A DNA stretch of 64,000 bases from Thiomicrorhabdus sp. ZW0627. GTDB taxonomy: Bacteria > Pseudomonadota > Gammaproteobacteria > Thiomicrospirales > Thiomicrospiraceae. Positions 47,853 through 57,600 of the stretch are shown here, piece after piece (within the stretch, counting starts at the first letter, position 1; each line of letters opens with the position of its first letter). The stretch is from the NCBI RefSeq assembly GCF_029767005.1, contig NZ_JARUQR010000001.1, forward strand, positions 987,028 to 1,051,027, written 5' to 3'. Made by a program: the position numbers and the translations under genes. The notes under the pieces are model-generated. The model ran no database searches and was not told the DNA's origin. It was given only the letters and a program-made list of their open reading frames with translations.

Positions 47853-48833
47853 TTATTTCAAGCCCATTGTGATTGAAGGATCGATATAAGCATCAACGCT
47901 CTGCGGTGTATCGTAGACCTTGTTGGCGATGTTAAAGTCGTCAGAGATCTTGGTAGAACCGTAAATAGAGTCGAATCCGTCGCCTTTCTTGAAGTGCGCT
48001 TTTGCTTCTTCCAAAGTCAGGATCTTAGTACCGTCGATGAACTGCTTGTACTCATCGGCAGACAAACCAACACGTGACGCCATGATTGCGATCGCATCCG
48101 CTTGAGTCTTAGGATCCTTGATATAGTCAACCGCTTCATACCAAACCTTGGCAACCTTTTCCCAGTCCGCACGACGAGAAGCCAAGCTGCTCGGAGAAAC
48201 CGCCAACAAGTCATAGATCAAACCAGGTTCGTTCTTACTGGTGTAGATCGCTTTAGAACCAGGAACCAACTGCAATGCAGAACCGGAACTTGGCTGCCAA
48301 GCAACGATCGCATCAACCTGACCGGAAGCCAGAACCTGAGGCGTTTCGTTTGTAGGTACGTTTACCAATTCAACATCCGCTTCGGTCATACCGTTCTTTT
48401 CAAGTGCATTCAAAAGCAACAAGTGACTTACGAAACCTACTTCAACACCTACTTTCTTACCGGCCAGGTCCTTAACGGAATTGATACCCGGCGCACCGAT
48501 AACCATATCGTTACCGTTACTGTAGTCGTTCATGATGATCATAACGCTTTTCGCACCGGTTGCCCCCGTTACCAAAGCGTCACCGTTCGTCATACCAACC
48601 GCGTCGATCTGACCAGCTGCGAAAGCGTCCATAGAAGCCACGTAGTCGAACCATTCGAATTGAACGTCCACACCTTCTTTTTCAAACATCTTTTTCTCAA
48701 CAGCTACTTCCCAAGCAACCCAGCCAGGCCAGTCACTGTATCCAATTTTCAATGGTTCTGCACTTACAGACATCGCTTGAGCTGAAAGAAACAATCCAGC
48801 CAAAGCACCTAGAATTTTTTTGCCACCCAACAT
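47853..48833 (-). CDS. ABC transporter substrate-binding protein, urea-carboxylase-region type
   Basis: A 326-residue periplasmic binding protein of the NMT1/SsuA-like superfamily with a signal peptide cleaved after VSA (residue 25). Motifs [37 protein letters not shown] and [18 protein letters not shown] match the group found beside urea carboxylases. Here its permease and ATPase are about 13 kb away at 60253-62159. A perfect AGGAGG lies 7 bases before the ATG and a candidate operator just upstream. Ligand is probably guanidine, urea or a related compound; not proven. Confidence 0.88.
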   Translation of the reverse strand: MLGGKKILGALAGLFLSAQAMSVSAEPLKIGYSDWPGWVAWEVAVEKKMFEKEGVDVQFEWFDYVASMDAFAAGQIDAVGMTNGDALVTGATGAKSVMIIMNDYSNGNDMVIGAPGINSVKDLAGKKVGVEVGFVSHLLLLNALEKNGMTEADVELVNVPTNETPQVLASGQVDAIVAWQPSSGSALQLVPGSKAIYTSKNEPGLIYDLLAVSPSSLASRRADWEKVAKVWYEAVDYIKDPKTQADAIAIMASRVGLSADEYKQFIDGTKILTLEEAKAHFKKGDGFDSIYGSTKISDDFNIANKVYDTPQSVDAYIDPSITMGLK

Positions 48834-48850
48834 AATCGTACCTCCTAAAA

Positions 48851-48882
48851 AATTATTACGATTTACACAAAAGGTAATAATT
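48851..48882. promoter_or_regulatory. Candidate operator AATTATTAC-N14-GTAATAATT before the binding-protein gene
   Basis: Nine-base arms are perfect reverse complements 14 bases apart. On the minus strand TTGGCA (48903-48898) is followed after 17 bases by TTATTA (48880-48875), so the upstream arm overlaps the likely -10 box. The site ends 17 bases above the start codon, next to AGGAGG. The same arrangement occurs at 62171-62200. A ribbon-helix-helix tetramer of NikR type binds dyads with widely spaced half-sites like this. Confidence 0.6.
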
Positions 48883-49021
48883 AGTAATCAGTTTACATGC
48901 CAACATGAATAAAAAACCTTTAAAAACAACATGTAACGCATTTTTTAAGACTTTTTCACTTAAATTAACCCGAAAAAAATTGTCCAAATTGGTTCAAAAA
49001 GCCACATTGGTGCGAAAAAAA

Positions 49022-49876
49022 CTATTTCGCCCTGCGCGCTTCAATAAATGCCGCCAACAAAATCAGACTTCCGCCAACCATTTCGACCGACGCCATCGTC
49101 TCTCCAAGGATCAGACTGGCTGAAACGACCGCCGTCACCAACTCCATGATAACGATAATAGAAGAGCGTCCCGTCTCCATATGCGTGACGGCCCACTGGG
49201 TTCCGAAATTCGCCACCATCATCCAGACCGCGGCGTACAAAAATAGAACTCCCCAGGATTCCCAATCCTGATTCATATTAACCGCTTCACCCTGAAATGC
49301 GACCACGCTACCCGCAAGTACCGACGCCCCCAAAAACATCGATGTTAATTTGAGTCTTACCGGTACGTTCTGCGAAGCCCTGAACACCACATTGTTCATC
49401 GCAAACAGAAATCCGGACATTAGAGCCAGAACATCAATCCATGAAGGCGGCGTAATGAAGGCATTGAATCCGCCCACGATCAAAAAGGCACCGATAATGG
49501 CCAGCCCCACACCTAACCAACGCCAGTTATCGACCTGTTCACGCAAAAAAATACGGCCGCCCAACACGCCCCAAATCGGAACCAGATAAAACAACACCAT
49601 CACTCGAATGACGTCACCGTAAATCAAAGCGGTATTAAAAGCCAACTGAGCGCCGCCGCCCAACAGAGCAACACCCACTAACGCTTTCCAGTTACTGGTT
49701 ACAAAACGACGCTGCCCCCAAACAAAAGGTACAATCAATACAAACATTAACAGATAGACGAACATCGTCAGCGGAATGCCGTCAAACCCTAATTGATTTA
49801 GATATTTAAGAGGTAACCAGGTCAACCCCCAAAGAATGGAGGCACCAAAAAGCACCACCACAGGCAAAGCGTTCAT
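49022..49876 (-). CDS. DMT superfamily transporter (EamA domains)
   Basis: A 284-residue inner-membrane protein with about ten transmembrane helices and two EamA repeats (LFGASILWGLTWLPLKYL at the start; RSSIIVIMELVTAVVSASLILGE near the end). Family members export or import amino acids, nucleobases or other metabolites; the substrate is unknown. It follows the TIM-barrel isomerase gene by 36 bases and probably shares its transcript. Confidence 0.88.
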   Translation of the reverse strand: MNALPVVVLFGASILWGLTWLPLKYLNQLGFDGIPLTMFVYLLMFVLIVPFVWGQRRFVTSNWKALVGVALLGGGAQLAFNTALIYGDVIRVMVLFYLVPIWGVLGGRIFLREQVDNWRWLGVGLAIIGAFLIVGGFNAFITPPSWIDVLALMSGFLFAMNNVVFRASQNVPVRLKLTSMFLGASVLAGSVVAFQGEAVNMNQDWESWGVLFLYAAVWMMVANFGTQWAVTHMETGRSSIIVIMELVTAVVSASLILGETMASVEMVGGSLILLAAFIEARRAK

Positions 49877-49912
49877 ACTCTTTCCTTATCGAATGGAATA
49901 ATTAAAAACGGA

Positions 49913-50764
49913 CTATCGTTTTGAGAAGTTCTCGAAATGCGCTCTTTCGGTCCGCCCCATCCACTGGTTGATTTCCCAGAGATCGGCGACCGGCGCCTGA
50001 GTGAAAGGCAACAGATGCAGATAACCGTCCGGGCCGAATTCCGGCGTCATAGTCGTCAGCTCAGCCCCTGCATCTTGCTGGGTCTGCCACACCAAAGACC
50101 AAACGGCCTGGTGCGAATGCAAGGCATTGGCATATTCAGGTGCAGCAGGATGCGGCACCTGAGGCCCTTGATCATATCCAACCCTCGCATGAATGTGTTT
50201 GACCTGAGGTAAAATCGTTTCGATGACGGAGATTTCCGAATCCATCAAACGCTCACAGACCGCACACCAATGACTGATATCCAGCGTGAAACGCATCTCC
50301 GGAATCGCCTCGGCAATGCGCCGCGTCACCCAAGGGTTGAACAACGAACGGCTGCGATGCGTCTCGAAATTGATTGGTAAATCGTAACTGTCCGCCAGAG
50401 CGATGGCCGCCTTGAAAAAATCGATACTCTCGCTTTCCGGCCAAGCGTCATAGCCGCCGATACACGTCGCAAACAAAGGATTCAAAGGCAAGCTGTTCTC
50501 AATGCCTTCTTTAATATCGCGCAGATGCTGTTCCGGTGTGGCGTTGGCATGCGGCACATAATCGCCTCCGGTCACGATTTCCGCAATGTAATCCAGACCG
50601 GCCTGCTCAAAAGCTGCTGACCATCTCGATTGTGTCGGCGTATCGGATGGCGCCCGTCCTTCGATTCCTTGAAACCCGGCTTCGATTGCTTGCGCAACCG
50701 CCTGTTCAATCGGTAAGTCACACCCCCAAAGGGTTTTAAAGATTTTAAGTTGCATCGCAATCAC
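49913..50764 (-). CDS. Sugar phosphate isomerase/epimerase-like TIM barrel protein
   Basis: A protein of about 280 residues of the xylose isomerase-like TIM-barrel superfamily (AP endonuclease 2 fold). Candidate metal ligands are in INFETHRSR, TLDISHWCAV and HIHARVGYD, in the order expected. The substrate is not evident. The start is GTG at 50764, overlapping the stop of the upstream hydrolase gene, or ATG at 50755 behind GAGTGA. It lies in a four-gene run with a metallo-beta-lactamase-fold hydrolase and an exporter. Confidence 0.82.
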   Translation of the reverse strand: MIAMQLKIFKTLWGCDLPIEQAVAQAIEAGFQGIEGRAPSDTPTQSRWSAAFEQAGLDYIAEIVTGGDYVPHANATPEQHLRDIKEGIENSLPLNPLFATCIGGYDAWPESESIDFFKAAIALADSYDLPINFETHRSRSLFNPWVTRRIAEAIPEMRFTLDISHWCAVCERLMDSEISVIETILPQVKHIHARVGYDQGPQVPHPAAPEYANALHSHQAVWSLVWQTQQDAGAELTTMTPEFGPDGYLHLLPFTQAPVADLWEINQWMGRTERAHFENFSKR

Positions 50765-51543
50765 TCAAAGAAGTTCGGGAAAACGTTATGTTTCTTGAAG
50801 AATTCCATATCGTGGTTAGGCCATAAGTTCGCACCGGTTTCCAGACCAAGCTGTTTCAGCTTCTGAATACTCTCAATCGCCAAGTCGTCACGATCCTGCC
50901 AACACAATCCCGGTGCAATCTCTTGCTCCAGGTTTTCGGTCAAATCCGCTGCGTCCCCTGCTAATAGAATCGGAGAACCTTTAGGCAGCTCGATCAGCAT
51001 CGACATGTGCCCAGCGGTGTGTCCCGGTGTCTCGATTGCACGAACCCCCTCAATCAAGTCGTACTCGCCAGTCTGGATTTTCCAGTTCAACGGCATGGAG
51101 AAATCCTCAGCAAAATAGGCATCGTCCGCAGGTTGTTTCGCCGCTTCCAATTCACGTTGGTGTACGTGAACGTCGGCATGACAGAATTCACATAGACCTC
51201 CGGCATGGTCAAAATGCAGATGACTACAGAACACCAGATCCACATCCAAAGGCGACAAACCTAAAATCTCAAGTTTGTTCGGCAAACGTTGCTCTTCGGT
51301 CATTTCAGGCGGCCCAAACGGAAACGCCTCGTTCTCATAATAATGTTTACGCTGCTCTTGCTCTTTGATCTTGTGATAATCACATCCCACGTCAAACAGG
51401 ATGCGGCCATTATTGGTTTCAATCAAATACGCCAGAATCGGTGCATCGATAAACGTCCCCTCTCCCTTGTTGCGTGTCGAAAGAGTCTTTTCATAATGGT
51501 GTGTACCGGTCAGAATCGGCCAAAACTTCTTTACTTGTGTCAT
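50761..51543 (-). CDS. Metallo-beta-lactamase-fold hydrolase (AHL-lactonase-like)
   Basis: A 260-residue MBL-fold enzyme with the metal motif SHLHFDHAGGL (HxHxDH at residues 108-113) and later ligands in TPGHTAGHMS and LLAGDAADL. The N-terminal region (LAYLIETNNGRILFDVGCD) and overall length resemble N-acyl homoserine lactonases (AttM/AiiA group), but that group includes many other lactone and ester hydrolases. It is followed directly by the TIM-barrel gene. Its start has no unusual features. Confidence 0.83.
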   Translation of the reverse strand: MTQVKKFWPILTGTHHYEKTLSTRNKGEGTFIDAPILAYLIETNNGRILFDVGCDYHKIKEQEQRKHYYENEAFPFGPPEMTEEQRLPNKLEILGLSPLDVDLVFCSHLHFDHAGGLCEFCHADVHVHQRELEAAKQPADDAYFAEDFSMPLNWKIQTGEYDLIEGVRAIETPGHTAGHMSMLIELPKGSPILLAGDAADLTENLEQEIAPGLCWQDRDDLAIESIQKLKQLGLETGANLWPNHDMEFFKKHNVFPNFFE

Positions 51544-51577
51544 ATCCTTATCCTTTGAAACCGTTGATACGGCGCAC

Positions 51578-52585
51578 TTAGTGCGCCGTCAGAAAAGAGA
51601 CGCCGTCCACACCGATAAAGGTCTCACCTTCATCGTGTTTAACGTCAAGATTGATTGGGTCCGCATTCAGGATTCTCGGAACCCGGTAACGGTGATAACT
51701 TTTAATCAGATGTCTGAGCGTCAAAACCTGGCGTTCGTCATGGCCATACATCTGCTCATGCAGGCGTCGCAAGCGATACCAGGGTTGAGCCTGTTGATCG
51801 TGGTGCACATTGTGGTAACAGAAATTCAGCACGAAAAGGTTCAACCACGGATAACGTTCCGACAACAAATTTGAATAGGTGTTGTGATGCTCAAACTCAC
51901 GATCCCTCAACTTGGCTTCCGGACCGCGCTTTTGATCTAGAGTTTCGAACAGTTCATAAGTGTGCTGGTGCACATCCATGAAACGCATCACCGTCAGGAA
52001 CAACATATAAGCAACTGGATAAAGAATCAGCACCTTCAAGGAAACAGACGCCAATCCGATAAAGAACAGGCCTCTCAGAATGATAAACAAGACAACTCGT
52101 CCACGACGTTGTTTGCGGCTTGGCTTCACGAAAGGTAATACGATCACCAAGGCATGCATCATAATTTCCAGTGCCGGAATATAGAACCACTCCAACAACC
52201 GGATCAGTTTAAGCGTCTTGGGATACTGCAACAGGCGGGTACGGAAATCGAAGGAGACGATATCGGCACGGTCGCTGTGATGACGGTTGTGCTTGTGCTT
52301 GATATCCTCAAAACTGCTGTAGCTGGAACCGCACACCCAAAGCAGCAGCTCGCTGTACCAGCGATTGTATCGACGATCTTTGAACAGACTCTCATGCGCG
52401 CATTCATGAATCAGGTAAGCGGCGATCACCATACTATGCGCCACCAGAACGACACCGATGACATTGAGGACCATTAAATCCGAGACCAGACCGTAAAAAC
52501 CGAAGCCATAACCGAACAGCACATAGCCCAACGCCATCACGTTCGGCCACAAGGCATCGTCATAACGAAACAGTGACTTGAACAC
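51578..52585 (-). CDS. Membrane fatty acid desaturase
   Basis: A 335-residue integral membrane desaturase. The three di-iron histidine boxes are present: HECAHE (60-65), HKHNRHH (97-103) and HNVHHD in the C-terminal half, with hydrophobic pairs between them. Such enzymes introduce double bonds into acyl chains or hydroxylate lipids; the regiochemistry is unknown. It is separated from the allophanate hydrolase gene by 281 bases that contain a terminator-like palindrome, so it is probably transcribed separately. Confidence 0.88.
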   Translation of the reverse strand: MFKSLFRYDDALWPNVMALGYVLFGYGFGFYGLVSDLMVLNVIGVVLVAHSMVIAAYLIHECAHESLFKDRRYNRWYSELLLWVCGSSYSSFEDIKHKHNRHHSDRADIVSFDFRTRLLQYPKTLKLIRLLEWFYIPALEIMMHALVIVLPFVKPSRKQRRGRVVLFIILRGLFFIGLASVSLKVLILYPVAYMLFLTVMRFMDVHQHTYELFETLDQKRGPEAKLRDREFEHHNTYSNLLSERYPWLNLFVLNFCYHNVHHDQQAQPWYRLRRLHEQMYGHDERQVLTLRHLIKSYHRYRVPRILNADPINLDVKHDEGETFIGVDGVSFLTAH

Positions 52586-52809
52586 TTTTTCACCCCTTCA
52601 AAAGCATCGGCGGGTCGTCCCGCAATCACAATTCAAATACCGGGCCGTCCCGATACGTCATTCTCACTCTAAATTTCTTGCGGCTTTCATCCAGCACTAG
52701 TAAAAAATGCTTTCCCTAAATAAACGGCAAAGCCTAAACGACAATAGCCCGAACGGATCGGGCTGAATCGAATCAAACGGTTACATCTCACCAAAACTTA
52801 CGAACCCGC

Positions 52810-52833
52810 AAAGTGAACAGGCCTGTTCACTTT
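52810..52833. terminator. Perfect 24-bp CAGGCCTGTTCA palindrome after the carboxylase operon
   Basis: The arms AAAGTGAACAGG and CCTGTTCACTTT are perfectly complementary with no spacer, giving a hairpin with a GGCC loop and T-rich flank. It lies 34 bases below the allophanate hydrolase stop and is the best terminator candidate for the seven-gene operon. The rest of the 281-base gap shows nothing clear. Confidence 0.7.
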
Positions 52834-52866
52834 ACGAAACACGCAAATCCGGCGTGTAATTCAAAC

Positions 52867-54687
52867 CTAATCCTGCGGGCGCACCTTCATCCAGTTACGC
52901 CAACCGCCGTGTTCGGTAATCTCTCTGGCTCCGACTACGCCGTTCGGCTCGCAGATGAAACCGACCACTTCCGACCCATCTTCCAGCTCTACTTTCCCAA
53001 GCCCTAAAGGCGAAGGAATCAGCGCCAGGAAACTGCCCAAATGCTCTTTCGGCATCGCCCAGACTTCCAATTCAATCGACGCGCCTGCCGAACCGTCGGT
53101 TTTCACCAGGCCTGGTTTCAAGATCGGACGGCTGCTCAATTCAAAGAACTGGTACTTCGGTGCCGTTTTAGTCACTTTCAGAAGTTTCGCACCACGCTCG
53201 ATCAACTGTCCGTTCAACGGGAATCCGGTCAAGTGTGCGCCAACAACCGCCAACGGAATCGACTTGTCGTCCACCGTCATGTCAGCCGACTGGATCGGAC
53301 TGCGATTAACCGCGGCAAAGTCCACAAATTCACCATGCCACTGTTTGGTAAGGTTAAGCAACTTATTGTCACTGCCCGCCGGGGCAAACAAAGTGATACC
53401 GCAAGGCATACCGTCTTCACGGAAACCGGTCGGCATCGCCACCGCACTGTAATCCAGCAGGTTCATGAAATTAGTGTAAGTGCCCAGAGCACTGTTCAGT
53501 GCAACCGGTTCTTTCTGAACCTCTTCGATCTTGAAGATGGTTGGCGTGGTCGGTGTCACAAAACAGTCGATCTCGTTCCAGATCGATTCGGTCTGTCTGA
53601 TGGCATCCTGCAACTGGTAAGCGCCGCGGTATGCATCCGCCGCGCTCAAATCGCAAGCGGAACGGATAATCCCTTCCACGGTCGGATCCATGTCTTTCGG
53701 ATCGGACTCGATAAATTCGGCAATCGCCGCATAACGCTCAGCAACCCAAGCTCCACCATAAAGCAATTTAGCCGTTTCCAGCCAAGGCGTGAAATCGATC
53801 TCTTTGACCTCATACCCCAGCTTTTTAAGTGTTTCGACACTCTGCTTGAAATTGGCTTCCGCCTGAGTATCGCCGTAGAAAACCAGACTTTGCGCATCCG
53901 GAATCCCGATAACCGGTTTTGATCCCCAAGCCGGCACAGTCAAATCGGCCATGTCACGGCTGAACGAATCTTTCTCATCCTGTTTCGCCGCCACAGCGAA
54001 CACCTTCTCGGCATCGACACTGTCCAAGGCAAAAATTGAAACGACGTCCTGCGACTTCACCGCAGGAACCACACCACGGGTACTCAACGCACCCTTGCTC
54101 GGTTTCAGACCCAATAGGTTATTGAAGGCGGCCGGTACACGACCCGAACCGGCGGTATCGGTTCCCAACGAGAAGCTACACAGACCCATCGCAACCGAAA
54201 TTGCCGAACCGGAGCTGGAACCACCCGAGACGTAATCAAAATCGAAACTGTTGTGGCAAACGCCATAAGGAGAACGCGTTCCCACCAGGCCTGTCGCGAA
54301 TTGATCCAAGTTGGTTTTACCCAATGGAATCGCACCGGCCTCGATCAATAAACGAACCACTTCCGCATCTTCGCTTGGCGTGAAGGCATAAGACGGACAC
54401 GCCGCCGAAGTCGGTACGTTCGCCAAATCAATGTTATCTTTGATTGCGAACGGAACACCCCACAGCGGCTTGGCTTGGGGATCAAAGTCACCCAAGTTGT
54501 CCAGATAAGCCTGAATCTCATCGAACGACAACAGATGAATCCAGATGTTATATTCGGACAATTCGCCCGCCTTTTCATGCAAGGTTGCAAACAACTCTTG
54601 CGGCTTGAGCTTACCTTCAGCGTACTGCTTGTGCAGCTCACCGACATTCAATGCATATTGATTTTGAGCCTTATCATTAAGCTTCAT
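52867..54687 (-). CDS. atzF: Allophanate hydrolase
   Basis: AtzF hydrolyses allophanate to ammonia and CO2, the last step of urea-carboxylase and guanidine-carboxylase routes. The 606-residue protein has an N-terminal amidase-signature domain with the catalytic Lys in GVPFAIKDNID, cis-Ser in VSGGSSSGS and Ser nucleophile in GTDTAGSGRVPAA. A C-terminal domain (about residues 465-600) ends with VVGAREITEHGGWRNWMKV, as in known AtzF proteins. It overlaps the carboxylase gene by 11 bases and closes the operon. Confidence 0.96.
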   Translation of the reverse strand: MKLNDKAQNQYALNVGELHKQYAEGKLKPQELFATLHEKAGELSEYNIWIHLLSFDEIQAYLDNLGDFDPQAKPLWGVPFAIKDNIDLANVPTSAACPSYAFTPSEDAEVVRLLIEAGAIPLGKTNLDQFATGLVGTRSPYGVCHNSFDFDYVSGGSSSGSAISVAMGLCSFSLGTDTAGSGRVPAAFNNLLGLKPSKGALSTRGVVPAVKSQDVVSIFALDSVDAEKVFAVAAKQDEKDSFSRDMADLTVPAWGSKPVIGIPDAQSLVFYGDTQAEANFKQSVETLKKLGYEVKEIDFTPWLETAKLLYGGAWVAERYAAIAEFIESDPKDMDPTVEGIIRSACDLSAADAYRGAYQLQDAIRQTESIWNEIDCFVTPTTPTIFKIEEVQKEPVALNSALGTYTNFMNLLDYSAVAMPTGFREDGMPCGITLFAPAGSDNKLLNLTKQWHGEFVDFAAVNRSPIQSADMTVDDKSIPLAVVGAHLTGFPLNGQLIERGAKLLKVTKTAPKYQFFELSSRPILKPGLVKTDGSAGASIELEVWAMPKEHLGSFLALIPSPLGLGKVELEDGSEVVGFICEPNGVVGAREITEHGGWRNWMKVRPQD

Positions 54688-57600
54688 TGTCCAACTCCAA
54701 TACCATCAAACGCTGGCCGTTTTGAATCAAATCCCCTTCATTCACCAGAATTTCGGTGACCGTACCGTCCACTTCCGCTTCGATATGGATTTCGATCTTC
54801 ATGGTTTCCAGGCTGGCGATGACGTCGCCCTCTTTCACTTTATCACCAGGGCGAACCGGAATCTTCCAAACGCTACCGGTGATTGGTGAAAGCGCGGCTT
54901 CAAATCCGTCCGGAATTTCCGCTTCCGGCTCACTGACCACTTCTTCCTGTCCGCTGCCGGACTCGTAATTCGCCTGTCCGTTCTCTTCCCAGCGCTGACG
55001 CTCTTCCTGGAAGGCCTGCTGCTGCTTGGCCTGGAACTCTTCGATCGACGAAGATTCGTTTTCCAGGAACTGCTGGTAATCCGCCAACGACAATTCGGTC
55101 TCTTCGATCTTGATATCAAAACGTCCCAACGGGAAGTCCTGACGCGCTTGTGTTAGCTCTTCATGCGAAACCGGATAGAACTTGATCTGATCGAAGAACT
55201 GCAACAACCATGGCTTTTCGGTATTGAAGAACGGCGTCTGATGATAAGCGTTCCAAACCTGGATGGTACGTCCTACGAACTGGTAACCACCCGGGCCTTC
55301 CATACCGTAGATACACATATAAGCCCCACCGATACCGACGGCGTTCTCCGGCGTCCAGGTACGGGCCGGATTATATTTGGTCGTGACCAGACGGTGACGC
55401 GGATCCAAAGGTGTCGCCACCGGCGCACCCAGATAAACGTCCCCCAGACCCATAACCAGATAGTTGGCATCAAAGACAATTTTCTTAACTTCTTCGATCG
55501 AATCCAGACCGTTGATACGACGAATGAACTCGATGTTACTCGGACACCACGGAGCATCCGGACGAACCGATTGAGTATATTTGTCGATCGCCAACTGCGT
55601 GCTTGGATCATCCCAAGACAACGGCAAATGAACGATACGGCTCTTCACAACCATGTCACTGCCGCTGGACAGTTGAGATTCAACTTCGTGAATCTGTTTC
55701 ACAAGGTCAAGCTGAGAAACCTGTTTGGCATCGTAATGCACCTGAAGACTGCGAATCCCCGGCGTCAAATCAACGATGCAAGGCCACTCCAGCCCCTTCA
55801 GTTTTTCATACAACACCTGAGCACGGAAACGCAGGGCGATATCCAGCTCCATCTTACCGAATTCGATCAACAAGTTGCTGTCACCCGAACGGCGGTAACG
55901 GATACCAACTTCGTGTTGAGTGTCGTCCAATTCCATCAAGATACACGAGCTTTCTGTCGGCTCTTTCAGGAACGACATTTCAGGCAACAGTTTGAATTCG
56001 TCGATGAATCCTTCCAACGCCTTAAGCTGTTCTTCAGCGGTCTCTATTGAGACGGCCTTGAATTTAACCTTATCGCCCGGACGCAACTGCCCCATCTTCC
56101 ATTGCTGTGCTTGGATAATGGTTGCAGGGCAGACGAAGCCACCTAAACTCGGACCGTCCTGAGCCAGGATAACCGGCATGTCTCCAGTAAAGTCGATCGC
56201 ACCGATTGCATAAGGGTTATCGTGGATGTTGGACGGATGCAATCCGGCCTCACCACCGTCCTTACGTGCCCACTTAGGTTTCGGACCGATCAAGCGGATA
56301 CCGGTACGGCTTGAGTTATAGTGCACTTCCCACTCGGTCGAGAAGAATGTCTCAATATCTTCGTCAGTGAAGAAGTCCGGCGCTCCCTGAGGACCGTAAG
56401 TGACCGCGATTTCGTATTCGTTGCCGTATTGCGGAACCAACTCCAGAGGAATGGCAGCAAACTCGGCACTCTTATCCAATTCGTGGATTGGCAATACGTC
56501 ACCGGCACGCAACAAGCGCCCACCGTGACCACCGAAACCACCTAGCGAGAACGTAGTCTGACTGCCCATGTAATCCGGCACGTCAAAACCACCTTGAACC
56601 GCAATATAAGCGCGCTGACCGGCTTCTTTGATGACTTTAGACTTCAAAACCTGACCAGCCTTGACCGCAACCGGCTCCCACATGGCAATCGGCTCTTTAT
56701 CCAAAGTCGGCTTGACGTCCGCACCAGTCAAACAGATGACCGTATCCTGATTGAATTTCAGGCTCGCGCCGGAAACCGTCATTTCGATCGTCGACGCTTC
56801 CAGGGCGTTACCCAAAGCGCGGTTCGCCAAACGGTGTGCCAAAGCATCCATCGGCCCGGAAGGCGGAACCCCGATGTCCCAGAAACCGGTACGGCCCGGG
56901 TAGCTGATGATCATCGAGTGCGTTCCCGGATTCAGGACTTCAATGGTAGAAGGCGTCGGCGCAAAACCGGCCAAGTATTTGGTATATAAATTTTTACCGC
57001 TCAAAAACTGAGGGTCTTTTGACAAGGCTGTCAAATAACGCACGTTGGTCTCGAAACCGTAAATTTTGGTTTCCTCCATCGCTTCCTGAAGCTTCTCGGT
57101 TGCTTCTTCACGGTCCGCTTCATGTACGATAATTTTCGCCAGCATCGGATCATAGTAAGAGCTGACTTCTTGCCCGCCTGTTACCCAGGTATCGACACGC
57201 ACACCTTCCGGCATCTGCCATTTGGTAACCTTACCACTGCTAGGCTGGAAGTTTTTAGCCGGGTCTTCAGCGTAGACACGCACTTCGATCGCATGGCCTC
57301 TCGCCGGCTTAACAGCTTCCGGAAACTTATTGCTGTAGGCGATTTCCACCATCCATTGAACCAAATCAACGTCGCGAACCGCTTCAGTGATTCCGTGCTC
57401 TACCTGCAGACGCGTGTTTACTTCCAAGAAGTAATATTCATTGGTATCGCCGTCATAAACATATTCGACCGTACCGGCGGACTGGTAGGAAACCGACTCA
57501 CCTAAACGAATCGCATCGTATTCCATTGATTCGACCAGATCACGATCGATGTCGACGACTGGTGTTTCTTCGACCACTTTCTGGTTACGGCGCTGTAAAG

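Noticed and set aside
48888-48904. Sigma-54 promoter: TGGCATG followed after four bases by CTGAT on the minus strand
   Set aside because: The -24 element fits but the essential GC of the -12 element is missing. The overlapping sigma-70-like TTGGCA / TTATTA reading fits the operator position better.
53041-53922. 293-residue antisense frame across atzF
   Set aside because: A shadow of the real gene; the sequence is Arg/His-rich, without any domain, and the coding strand has conserved amidase motifs. Similar long antisense frames at 26108-26908, 48102-48785 and 55163-56050 were dropped for the same reason.
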